From: Bacteroidales bacterium
Lineage (GTDB): Bacteria > Bacteroidota > Bacteroidia > Bacteroidales > UBA12077
DNA length: 39,510 bases
Reading direction: 5' to 3'
Assembly: GCA_003446015.1 (NCBI GenBank)
Contig: DMBU01000124.1
Location: 87,825 to 127,334 of the forward strand
The notes beneath the pieces were generated by a model. The model was not told the DNA's origin, did no database searches, and saw only the letters and a program-made list of their open reading frames with translations. The translations under genes and the position numbers were made by a program. Positions 1-7,249 of the stretch are shown one piece after another; position 1 is the first letter of the stretch; every line of letters starts with the position of its first letter.

Positions 1-125
1 CGCCGTTTTGTCGGGCCTTCGCTCAATATTTAGCATTTAATTTTTTCCTTAACTTGACGGCTATGGCCTGCCGCCAGGCAGGGTTGGGGATGACAAGTAC
101 CATTATATTAATAATTCCCATTAAA
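1..125. other. Non-coding left edge, probable dispersed repeat
   Basis: I see no convincing gene here. The block lies just downstream of the rnhB stop codon and is more GC-rich than its surroundings in its second half because of the hairpin at 67-82. Short open frames exist (one reads LTAMACRQAG across the hairpin) but they have no start or family signature. The composition resembles a dispersed intergenic repeat. That is inference, because the left boundary is cut by the window. Confidence 0.35.
67..82. repeat. GC-rich palindromic repeat, intergenic copy
   Basis: Six-base arms CCTGCC and GGCAGG enclose a GCCA loop, a perfect hairpin standing out in AT-rich DNA. The same CCTGCC/GGCAGG vocabulary recurs in the larger palindrome at 4861-4901 inside the phosphomutase gene, so the two are probably members of one dispersed family. 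It could also act as a weak terminator for the minus-strand rnhB transcript, but no T-run follows it. Confidence 0.55.
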
Positions 126-743
126 TTATTTAAAATCCAAACTTAACTGTTCATCCAAAAGTCTGAATGACATGCGATGATATGGAGTTGTTCCAAATTC
201 TTTTATGGCTTGTCGGTGTTTCTTAGTAGGATATCCTTTATTTTGTTTCCAGTTGTATTGTGGATAGGTTTGATGTAATTCATTCATCAAATCATCACGA
301 TAAGTTTTTGCGAGAATAGACGCCGCAGCTATTGAATAATATTTAGAATCTCCTTTTACAATACATTGGTGCGGAATGTTTTTATACTTGATGAATTTAT
401 TTCCATCAACAATAATGTGTTCGGGTATAATTTTAAGGGAATCGAGTGCTTTGTGCATGGCCATAATGGAGGCTTTCAAAATGTTTGATTCATCAATTCC
501 TTTATTATCAACAATCCCAATAGCAAATGCCAGGGCTGATTGTTCTATCTCGGTTCGAAGGATATATCTGTTTTTTTCGTTTATTTGTTTAGAATCGTTA
601 AGTATGGGATGCGTAAAATCGGGGGGTAAAATTACAGCTGCAGCTACTACAGGACCCGCAAGACAACCACGGCCTGCCTCATCACAACCTGCTTCCAGCG
701 TATCTTTTGTGAAATAACTTAAAAGAATATCCTGATTAATCAT
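126..743 (-). CDS. rnhB: Ribonuclease HII
   Basis: RNase HII nicks RNA-DNA hybrids and removes single ribonucleotides misincorporated in DNA. The protein is 205 residues, normal for the family. The N-terminal DEAGRG motif (D21, E22), the VDGN motif (D113) and GDSKYYSIAAASILAK (D132) supply the expected acidic metal-binding residues. Its ATG lies inside the last codons of the upstream glycosyltransferase gene (8 bp overlap), so the two are probably co-transcribed and translationally coupled. The link between the two functions is positional only. Confidence 0.96.
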   Translation of the reverse strand: MINQDILLSYFTKDTLEAGCDEAGRGCLAGPVVAAAVILPPDFTHPILNDSKQINEKNRYILRTEIEQSALAFAIGIVDNKGIDESNILKASIMAMHKALDSLKIIPEHIIVDGNKFIKYKNIPHQCIVKGDSKYYSIAAASILAKTYRDDLMNELHQTYPQYNWKQNKGYPTKKHRQAIKEFGTTPYHRMSFRLLDEQLSLDFK

Positions 744-1863
744 TTAATACTTTTTCTATTGATTCCCAGAGCTTATTTGCTGTTTTGTCCCAACTGAATT
801 TTTGTTTTTGGAGTCTTCCTTTTTCAATAAATTCATTTCGAAGATTTGAATCACTATATATTTTAATCATCGCATCTGCAATGGATTGCACAGAAAAAGG
901 ATCGGCAAATAAAGCAGCATCACCAGCCACTTCGGGCATTGATGTTACATTTGATGTAATCACAGCAGTATCGCAATTCATCGCTTCGATGATAGGGATA
1001 CCGAATCCTTCAAAATAAGGAACAAAAGTCAATGCAAGTGCTGAACCATAAAGATTTTTGAGCTCTTTAGGATTCATTCTTCCTGTGAAAATTACATCTT
1101 TTTTAAAACTCATGTTGCTGTAAACGGTGTGAATGTTTTTTGTTTTAAACATTTTTTCGCCAACAATAACCAGCTTTATTTTATTTGTTGTTTTGCTTTT
1201 AAAAAGATCAAAAGCTAAAAGCAGATTTGCAACATTTTTACGAGGGCTTAATGCGCCTACAAAGATGAAAAAATCTTCGCCTGAAGTATATTCCTTTTTT
1301 GTTCTTAATATCTTATCTGTGTCAGATGGCTTATAAATTTCGTTTGAACCATTATATACCACATCGATATGATCTGATTTAATTGAAAACTGTTTTGTGA
1401 TATCCTGTTTTGAAAATTCAGAAACAGTAACAATTCTTGTGGCTTTTTTCGCAAACTTTGGAAAGAAATAGTGATAATACTTTCTTACAATAAGAGGAAA
1501 ATCCTTTGGATTGTGCATAAAGCTGATATCATGAATAACTGCAATCGAATTAACATTGGTCTTTAACGATAAAATTCCATCTGGCGAAATGAAAAGATCT
1601 GCATGTATTTGTTTTAAAACTTTAGGGATAGCTCTTTCGAACCAGTAATAAAACAAAAAAGGATGACGTGCCTGTGGCCCAACTACGATGGGAACAATAT
1701 TTTCCGAAAAAATAAATTCCTGATCATAGGGTCGGTCAAAAATAAAATAAAATGTATGCTCAGGATGGTTCTTTGTTATCCTTTTCAATGTTTCGAAAGT
1801 AAACCAACCAATTCCTTCTAATTTATTTTTTAGTAAAATCCTTGTATTTACAGCAATATTCAA
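736..1863 (-). CDS. GT4-family glycosyltransferase
   Basis: This is a predicted retaining GT-B glycosyltransferase of family GT4, 375 residues, likely cytoplasmic or membrane-peripheral, adding a sugar during surface polysaccharide or lipid-linked glycan assembly. The N-terminal half carries a Rossmann-type acceptor domain. The C-terminal donor domain shows FVGALSPRKN (201-210) and the EX7E signature with E285 and E293 in FEGFGIPIIEAMN, followed by SMPEVAGDAALFADP, typical of GT4 enzymes. The start is TTG at 1863: no in-frame ATG exists before an upstream stop codon, and the product beginning NIAVNTRILLKNKLEG matches the family N-terminus. It is divergent from the FkbM methyltransferase and overlaps rnhB. 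Donor and acceptor cannot be told from sequence. Confidence 0.88.
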   Translation of the reverse strand: MNIAVNTRILLKNKLEGIGWFTFETLKRITKNHPEHTFYFIFDRPYDQEFIFSENIVPIVVGPQARHPFLFYYWFERAIPKVLKQIHADLFISPDGILSLKTNVNSIAVIHDISFMHNPKDFPLIVRKYYHYFFPKFAKKATRIVTVSEFSKQDITKQFSIKSDHIDVVYNGSNEIYKPSDTDKILRTKKEYTSGEDFFIFVGALSPRKNVANLLLAFDLFKSKTTNKIKLVIVGEKMFKTKNIHTVYSNMSFKKDVIFTGRMNPKELKNLYGSALALTFVPYFEGFGIPIIEAMNCDTAVITSNVTSMPEVAGDAALFADPFSVQSIADAMIKIYSDSNLRNEFIEKGRLQKQKFSWDKTANKLWESIEKVLND

Positions 1864-1889
1864 ATGAGAATAGTTTTAATGGATTATCA

Positions 1890-1908
1890 TATCTTTGTAA
1901 CAAAGATG
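1890..1908. promoter_or_regulatory. Divergent promoter with palindromic -7 boxes
   Basis: The top strand has TATCTTTG at 1890-1897, a full match to the Bacteroidetes -7 consensus TAnnTTTG. The bottom strand has CATCTTTG (1908 to 1901), one mismatch. The two boxes are halves of an inverted repeat, ATCTTTGT-A-ACAAAGAT (1891-1907). They sit between the glycosyltransferase start at 1863 and the methyltransferase start at 1917, where divergent promoters are expected. No clear -33 TTG was found at ideal spacing. Confidence 0.5.
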
Positions 1909-1916
1909 CTAAAAAA

Positions 1917-2663
1917 TTGAAGAACTTAATAAAATACCTGCTCCAAAAAACATTGGGACTACAGAACTATCTGTTTTTGTTTGCCCGATTTGTAATTTTA
2001 AAATTACCATACGATAAAAACGAAAAAGATTTTTTAACGTTTATTGATTTAATTGATGATGGTGGTCATGTATTGGATATTGGCGCAAATATTGGTGTCA
2101 TGACATATTATTTTGCAAAAAAGCTACCCCAATCGGCAGTGCATTCTTTTGAGCCGGTGCCAGATAATTTAAAAGTTCTGTTAAGGGTAAGATCTAAATT
2201 TGGACTATTTAATGTAAAGATTCATCCATATGCACTTGGTGACAAAGCTGGAAAAGTTACTATGATCATGCCTGAATTTAATAAAGTCTATTTGCATGGA
2301 TTAAGTCATATACAGCAAGAGGGAAATGAAATGAAAGGAACTATATATGATGTTGACCTTAAAAGTTTAGACGAACTGGCAGATTTTGAAAGGGTTGAAA
2401 CAAGGGCTGTTAAAATTGATGTTGAAGGGTATGAATTGAATGTGTTAGAAGGAGCAAGGAGATTGATATCTAAAAATCGGCCGCTTATTTATTGTGAGCT
2501 TTGGGAAAATGAAAATCGAAAAAAGAGCCTTGAGTTAATTAGTAAATTAGATTATAAAATATTCATAAATCAGAAAAAAAACCTAAAAGAGTATGTGGGA
2601 CAAAAAGGATATCAGAATTTTTTCTTTATTCCTGCAGAGCGTTGTGATAATCTGAAACTTTAG
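1917..2663 (+). CDS. FkbM-family SAM-dependent methyltransferase
   Basis: This is a predicted S-adenosylmethionine-dependent O-methyltransferase of the FkbM family, commonly found in polysaccharide clusters where it may methylate sugars. With the start chosen here it has 248 residues. The SAM-binding motif HVLDIGANIG is at 51-60, the FkbM-type VKIDVEGYELNVLEGA at about 165-180, and CELWE near 193-197. I chose TTG at 1917 (product begins KNLIKYLLQKTLG) over TTG at 1842. The longer version would overlap the divergent glycosyltransferase and start upstream of the -7 box at 1890-1897. No in-frame ATG exists before the catalytic core. The flippase gene follows after 27 bp, so they probably form an operon. 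The substrate is unknown. Confidence 0.85.
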   Translation: MKNLIKYLLQKTLGLQNYLFLFARFVILKLPYDKNEKDFLTFIDLIDDGGHVLDIGANIGVMTYYFAKKLPQSAVHSFEPVPDNLKVLLRVRSKFGLFNVKIHPYALGDKAGKVTMIMPEFNKVYLHGLSHIQQEGNEMKGTIYDVDLKSLDELADFERVETRAVKIDVEGYELNVLEGARRLISKNRPLIYCELWENENRKKSLELISKLDYKIFINQKKNLKEYVGQKGYQNFFFIPAERCDNLKL

Positions 2664-2690
2664 TAACTTTAATTTCTAATTCAAAAAACC

Positions 2691-4133
2691 TTGAAAAGAA
2701 AGTTTTTCACCAATCTTTCGCTGTTGTTGTTGCTTAATTTATTAATTAAGCCTTTCTGGATTTTTGGAGTCGATCGTACTATTCAGAACATCGTTGGTGC
2801 CGAAGAGTATGGATTATACTTCTCTCTTTTCAATTTTTCATTATTGCTGAATATGCTGCTCGATTTGGGAATTACCAATTATAACAATCGAAATATAGCT
2901 CAGAACCAGCAACTCCTTAGCAAATCATTATCGAATATTATTGGCTTAAAATTGATTCTTGCTTTTTTATATGCTGTGTTTACAGTTCTTGCAGGTTTAT
3001 TAATTGGGTATGATACACGGCAGTTTTATTTGTTGCTTTTTTTAATACTGAATCAATTTATTGCCTCATTCATTTTATATCTCCGGTCAAATTTAAGTGG
3101 ATTACACTACTTTAAAACAGATAGTTTTATATCTGTTCTTGATCGGGCATTAATGATTGTAATTTGCGGAATTCTTTTGTGGGGCGGAATAACAAATACT
3201 CAATTTAAAATAGAGTGGATCGTTTATGCACAAACATTAGCTTATGTATTAACCCTGATTGTAACCTTGTTTATTGTTTACGGGAATGCAGAATTAATAA
3301 AATTAAACTTCGATAAAAAGTATTTTATTGCCACACTCAGGAAAAGTTATCCCTTTGCTTTACTGGCCCTTTTTATGATTTTTTATTACAGGATCGATTC
3401 TGTAATGTTGGAACGAATGTTACCCGATGGAAAAGAGCAGGCAGGAATTTATGCACAAGGATTCAGAATTCTGGATGCAGCCGCAATGTTTGCATTTTTA
3501 TTTGCTGTTTTGCTTTTACCTATTTTTTCACGAATGATAAAGAAAAAAGAATCGGTTAATTCATTAACTTTCTTTTCATTTCTTCTGCTAATTGTACCTG
3601 TACTTGGGGTAACTTTTGCTTCTTTCTTTTATAGAGTTGAGATAATGGAATTACTTTACCACCGTCATATTACAGAATCTTCGTCGGTATTTGGAATACT
3701 TATGTTATGCTTTGTGGGAATTTCAACAAGCTATATTTTTGGGACTTTGCTTACAGCAGGGGGAAATCTTAAGGAACTTAATACTTTGGCAGCAGGAGGT
3801 GTTGTGGTTAATATTATACTTAACCTGATTTTAATTCCAAAATATTATGCATTGGGTTCAGCTATTGCCAGTTTGGTAACCCAGTCTCTTACAGCCTTAG
3901 CCCAGATTATAATTGCTAAAAGAATTTTTAAATTTAAGGTCAGTCTTAAAAGAATTGCAGCTCTTATTTTATTTTCTATCCTAATTTTTTTAGTAGCAAG
4001 ATTTTCTCTTTGGATCGAAATAAATTGGTTATATAAGGTTGCCGGAATACTTGCTCTTTCCTTAATTTTTGCTTTAGTTTTCAGGCTAATTAACCTAAAA
4101 GTTTTGTACGATCTGATTAAGAATAGGGATTAA
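2691..4133 (+). CDS. Wzx-like polysaccharide flippase (MOP superfamily)
   Basis: This is an integral membrane protein of 480 residues with about 12-14 hydrophobic segments spread over its whole length and a basic cytoplasmic N-terminus. The size and the start (KRKFFTNLSLL..., then VDRTIQNIVGAEEYGLYFSLFNFS) fit the polysaccharide-export branch of the MOP exporters, which flip lipid-linked oligosaccharides across the inner membrane. The start codon is TTG at 2691. The gene lies 27 bp after the methyltransferase and ends before a strong terminator, so the glycosyltransferase, methyltransferase and flippase look like one small envelope-glycan locus. The transported lipid-linked substrate is unknown. 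Confidence 0.85.
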   Translation: MKRKFFTNLSLLLLLNLLIKPFWIFGVDRTIQNIVGAEEYGLYFSLFNFSLLLNMLLDLGITNYNNRNIAQNQQLLSKSLSNIIGLKLILAFLYAVFTVLAGLLIGYDTRQFYLLLFLILNQFIASFILYLRSNLSGLHYFKTDSFISVLDRALMIVICGILLWGGITNTQFKIEWIVYAQTLAYVLTLIVTLFIVYGNAELIKLNFDKKYFIATLRKSYPFALLALFMIFYYRIDSVMLERMLPDGKEQAGIYAQGFRILDAAAMFAFLFAVLLLPIFSRMIKKKESVNSLTFFSFLLLIVPVLGVTFASFFYRVEIMELLYHRHITESSSVFGILMLCFVGISTSYIFGTLLTAGGNLKELNTLAAGGVVVNIILNLILIPKYYALGSAIASLVTQSLTALAQIIIAKRIFKFKVSLKRIAALILFSILIFLVARFSLWIEINWLYKVAGILALSLIFALVFRLINLKVLYDLIKNRD

Positions 4134-4180
4134 ATAAAACGAATAATTAAAAAAAATCTTTGTCATTGGAAGTGAAGAAT

Positions 4181-4227
4181 GAAAGAAGCAATCCTTTAGA
4201 TTTCTGTTTGGAAGGATTGCTTCTTTC
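4181..4227. terminator. Bidirectional intrinsic terminator
   Basis: A perfect 16-bp stem, GAAAGAAGCAATCCTT (4181-4196) pairing with 4212-4227, has a 15-nt loop. T/A-rich flanks lie on both sides. It sits between the convergent flippase and phosphomutase genes and could end transcription from both. Confidence 0.75.
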
Positions 4228-4285
4228 TTATTGCAATTACATTTTTGAACTATAGTTCACCCCTGTTCTTGTTTGTTGTAAAATT

Positions 4286-4307
4286 CATCAGGCAAGAATG
4301 CCTGATG
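4286..4307 (-). terminator. Hairpin downstream of phosphomutase gene
   Basis: A 9-bp stem, CATCAGGCA/TGCCTGATG, with a 4-nt loop lies directly after the phosphomutase stop codon on the minus strand. AATTTT follows in the direction of transcription. This is a short terminator candidate that would act before the larger hairpin at 4181-4227. Confidence 0.5.
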
Positions 4308-4312
4308 TACTG

Positions 4313-5692
4313 TTATTTAAACTTTTTAAGTATTGTTTTAATCTCTTTAAGTTTTTCGTCTAATATTTTTTTGTTATCGGCTTCTGCTAATAAGCGCAAA
4401 TAGGGTTCTGTATTTGAAGGCCGAACATTAAACCACCAGTCTTTAAACTCTATGCGATAACCATCAAAATCGAGAATTTCCATGGGTTCTTCTTCTGCAA
4501 CAAAGTAATCTTTTAGAGCTTCCATGGCTTCAAGTTTTTGTTCAATTTTAAAATTGATTTCGCCTGAATTTGCATACTTACTAATCCCTGAAATTATTTC
4601 CGACATCGTTTTGCCTTCATTTTTGAATTTTGAAAGTAAGTTTAAAACGATTAAAGAGGCTAAAATACCCGAATCGGAATAAAAGAAATCTCTGAAATAA
4701 TAATGTCCGGCTAACTCTCCGCCATAAATACCATTTATCTCTCGTAATTTGGGAGTAGCAAAAGCTCGTCCAACTCTCCATGTATGCATTTTACCACCAA
4801 GTTTCTCAACGTATTCTTTTACCGCTTTTGATGTACGAATGTCTTCTAAAACAGCAAGCTCCTGTCCGCCCTGCCCGTCCGGCAGGCGGGCGGCAGGCAG
4901 GTTTTCTTTTTCAAGAAAGTAGTGAGCCATAAACCCAATGATTAAATCGGGAGAAATAAATTGTCCTTTTTCATCTACAAACATAACCCGATCGGCATCT
5001 CCGTCGAAAATAACACCTATATCACATTTTTCTTCTAAAACTGTTCTTTTTAGATCAGCAACATTTTCTTCAATTAATGGATTTGGTTCATGATTTGGGA
5101 AACTGCCATCCAAATCATCAAATAAATAGATAGGTTTTTTACCTAATAGTTTTTTTATTAAAAACCCAGCCATACCATTAGAACAATCAACAGCTATTTT
5201 CAAATCAGAATAATCCTGAGCATAGGTTCTTAAAAACTCAACATATTCGTCTTTTACTTTGTAATCGACAATTTTACCTTTTTTGTTGGCAATCACTAGT
5301 TCACGTGTTTGCATCATTTCTAAAAGCTTATCTAAACCTGTGTCGAAACCAACAGGTAAAGCATTCGATCTTGAAATTTTCATCCCATTATACTCACGAG
5401 AATTATGTGATGCTGTAATTTGAACCGATGCAGCGAATTTATGTTTAGCGGTAATATAATATACCATAGGTGTCGTTGAAATGCCTATGTTATATACGTT
5501 TGCACCACTATCAATTATCCCCTGAGCAAGGTATTCAAATATCTCATCTGATGAAATACGAACATCTCGGCCCACTAGAATATTGTCGGCTTGTAATAGT
5601 TCTGGAAGAAAATACCCGATTTTATATGCATCATCTTTGTTAAAATCCTCGTTGTAAATACCTCTAATGTCGTATGCTTTGAAAGCTTTCAT
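4313..5692 (-). CDS. Phosphomannomutase/phosphoglucomutase
   Basis: This alpha-D-phosphohexomutase interconverts hexose 1- and 6-phosphates, feeding nucleotide-sugar synthesis. It is cytoplasmic, 459 residues. The phosphoserine loop TASHN has S95; the metal loop DGDADR covers 230-235; the sugar-specificity loop GGELAGH is at 324-330; and the phosphate-binding RPSNTEP is at 424-430. All four domains are therefore present. Residues about 265-277 (LPAARLPDGQGGQ) are encoded by a GC-rich palindrome (4861-4901), placed before the conserved LEDIRTSKAVKEYVEKLGG segment. In relatives I recall this point as a short surface turn. The frame stays open, so the enzyme is probably active. Hairpins lie downstream, and the pgk terminator (5732-5760) separates it from the upstream gene. 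Mannose versus glucose preference cannot be decided. Confidence 0.92.
   Translation of the reverse strand: MKAFKAYDIRGIYNEDFNKDDAYKIGYFLPELLQADNILVGRDVRISSDEIFEYLAQGIIDSGANVYNIGISTTPMVYYITAKHKFAASVQITASHNSREYNGMKISRSNALPVGFDTGLDKLLEMMQTRELVIANKKGKIVDYKVKDEYVEFLRTYAQDYSDLKIAVDCSNGMAGFLIKKLLGKKPIYLFDDLDGSFPNHEPNPLIEENVADLKRTVLEEKCDIGVIFDGDADRVMFVDEKGQFISPDLIIGFMAHYFLEKENLPAARLPDGQGGQELAVLEDIRTSKAVKEYVEKLGGKMHTWRVGRAFATPKLREINGIYGGELAGHYYFRDFFYSDSGILASLIVLNLLSKFKNEGKTMSEIISGISKYANSGEINFKIEQKLEAMEALKDYFVAEEEPMEILDFDGYRIEFKDWWFNVRPSNTEPYLRLLAEADNKKILDEKLKEIKTILKKFK
4861..4901. repeat. GC-rich palindromic repeat inserted in a coding region
   Basis: About 41 bases of very GC-rich, imperfectly palindromic sequence, with CCTGCCTGCC on the minus strand and a GCCGGACGGGC centre, lie inside an AT-rich gene. 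The element keeps the phosphomutase reading frame and adds residues about 265-277. It shares CCTGCC/GGCAGG arms with the hairpin at 67-82. By analogy with the Rickettsia palindromic elements, this looks like a dispersed element tolerated inside a protein. That interpretation is inference. Confidence 0.75.
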
Positions 5693-5731
5693 GTTAAAAA
5701 TTTAAAATTTAGAACTCATAATGTAAGATAG

Positions 5732-5760
5732 AAAGAAGTCAGATTTTAGCTGACTTCTTT
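5732..5760 (-). terminator. Intrinsic terminator after the divergent pgk gene
   Basis: An 11-bp stem, AAAGAAGTCAG/CTGACTTCTTT, with a 7-nt loop lies just past the pgk stop codon in the minus direction. It is followed by a T-rich stretch. It separates the PGK genes from the phosphomutase gene. Confidence 0.7.
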
Positions 5761-5794
5761 AAGATTTTTGATATTGCAAAAATGTGATTTTTTT

Positions 5795-7081
5795 TTATTT
5801 TGTTAAAATTTTTACGGGTTCAATTCCTAAAGTTGTTCCTTCCTGTATTGCTTTTAACACAGCTCCTCCTCCAGTAAATATATAATACTTAGGACTATCG
5901 AGAGCAACAATATATAATCCGGGAAGCAATCTTTTTAATTCCTGCATGGTATCACCACCACCATATAATTTTACTGCCTCCACGTTTTCATCAATTAACT
6001 CATCAAGGGCAATGGTTCCTTCGCTGAAATTAGGAGTGAAACCCATTACCGCATTCACGAAAACGGTTCGTGCTGATGAAAATATTTTATGAATTTTTTC
6101 TTCGTAAAAAGATTCTTTGGCAACATCAAGCACATAATTAAGTTTAGTTCCCGGTTTTAAATCGTGGATATTATGCACCCTGTTTTTACCTTCGAATTTC
6201 CCTTCCAACGTATCCGACTCAACAATAAAAGGCAGTTCAATTAATTTGCCCGGGAATTGTTTGCTAAATTCAACAAACTTTTTGGCGGGAATCAAATCTT
6301 CATCGGTGATTCCTTTAATTTCAATTCCATATTTTGCATATAAATAGGCATTGTAAATTACTCCACCAAGCACAAGGTAATCCGCTTTTTTAATCAAGGC
6401 ATAAAGCGATTCAATTTTTGTATCGAACTTTGAACCTGCAACTACAGCTATGAATGGAGATTGAGGTGTATATATTCTTTCGAGATTTTCAATTTCTTTT
6501 TGCATCAAAAATCCAGCATATGAAGGCAAATACTTATTAACACCAACCGTTGATGCATGAGGTTGCCAGGATCCAAATGCATCGTTAACAAAGATATCTG
6601 CTAAACCAGCCAACTGATTTGCAAATCGATCCATAACTGCTCCTTTTGCTTCTTCGCCCTGGAACCAACGAGTGTTTGGTAAATAAATCCCGTCAATCTT
6701 ACCTTCTTTTAACTCACGAATTAGGTGATTAATAGAAGTTTCGATTCCGAGATAACCTTTATTGTCTTGTTCATAAAATTCAGGAATCTTCATGTTTATA
6801 TGAAGTTTATTCCTTAAATATTCAACGATTGGCTCAACTGAAGTATCCTTGCTGATTTTGATTTCACCCGTTTTTTTATCTTTTGGTCGACCCACATGCG
6901 ACATTAAAATGATTTTGCCACCCCGGGCATTTATATGATAAAGGGTTCCAATAGTTGCATCAATACGATAAGGGTCGTGAATTATTCCTTTTTTAACCAC
7001 ATTGTGATCTACACGGACCAAAACTACTTTTCCGTTCAAATCGGCGTCCTGAATTAATGGAATATTATATTTCGCGAGCAT
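5795..7081 (-). CDS. Divergent phosphoglycerate kinase paralogue
   Basis: This 428-residue protein spans the whole phosphoglycerate kinase fold. Conserved parts are RVDHNV (23-28), DPYRI with R39, SHVGRP (61-66), PNTRW (135-139), VNDAFG (165-170), AGSKFDTK (215-222), GGGDT (374-378) and TGGGA (403-407). Several signatures are altered. The substrate-binding GTAHRAHAS is shortened to GSWQPHAS and loses its arginine, and the nucleotide-side WNGPxGVFE reads VNAVMGFTP. Glycolytic activity is therefore uncertain; it may be a specialised or regulatory paralogue. The ATG at 7081 is preferred over an upstream in-frame start at 7159, because it follows a perfect AGGAGGT and begins with a family-like sequence. 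It lies 168 bp downstream of the PGK-PGK fusion gene, on the same strand. Confidence 0.85.
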   Translation of the reverse strand: MLAKYNIPLIQDADLNGKVVLVRVDHNVVKKGIIHDPYRIDATIGTLYHINARGGKIILMSHVGRPKDKKTGEIKISKDTSVEPIVEYLRNKLHINMKIPEFYEQDNKGYLGIETSINHLIRELKEGKIDGIYLPNTRWFQGEEAKGAVMDRFANQLAGLADIFVNDAFGSWQPHASTVGVNKYLPSYAGFLMQKEIENLERIYTPQSPFIAVVAGSKFDTKIESLYALIKKADYLVLGGVIYNAYLYAKYGIEIKGITDEDLIPAKKFVEFSKQFPGKLIELPFIVESDTLEGKFEGKNRVHNIHDLKPGTKLNYVLDVAKESFYEEKIHKIFSSARTVFVNAVMGFTPNFSEGTIALDELIDENVEAVKLYGGGDTMQELKRLLPGLYIVALDSPKYYIFTGGGAVLKAIQEGTTLGIEPVKILTK

Positions 7082-7085
7082 AATT

Positions 7086-7092
7086 ACCTCCT
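7086..7092 (-). promoter_or_regulatory. Perfect Shine-Dalgarno sequence before divergent pgk
   Basis: The minus strand reads AGGAGGT, then AATT, then ATG at 7081. Canonical Shine-Dalgarno sites are uncommon in Bacteroidetes and the other genes in this window lack one. It fixes the start codon and suggests strong ribosome loading or different regulation of this paralogue. Confidence 0.7.
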
Positions 7093-7249
7093 GTTTTTTA
7101 ATTTGAATATTAGTATATGAAAGGGAACACAATTTACTCCAAATTTGTTTTTGAAGCAATTAAAAGCGATAAAGTAATTTTTAGGTATAAATGAAAAATA
7201 CTTCATGAATTTTCATAAAGCTAAATATAAAACGTTTGTGATAACATTT

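Noticed and set aside
376..717. A 113-codon open frame opposite rnhB
   Set aside because: It lies wholly within rnhB, whose catalytic motifs are intact; the frame has no start context or family pattern.
2691..4133. Flippase considered as a drug/MATE exporter
   Set aside because: Its neighbours (glycosyltransferase, FkbM methyltransferase) and N-terminal pattern fit the polysaccharide branch better.
5693..5794. Hairpin read as a regulatory RNA before the phosphomutase gene
   Set aside because: Its position just after the pgk stop codon and its T-rich tail fit a simple terminator.
7082..7159. 26-residue N-terminal extension of the divergent PGK
   Set aside because: The perfect Shine-Dalgarno and family-like start at 7081 make the upstream codons leader sequence.
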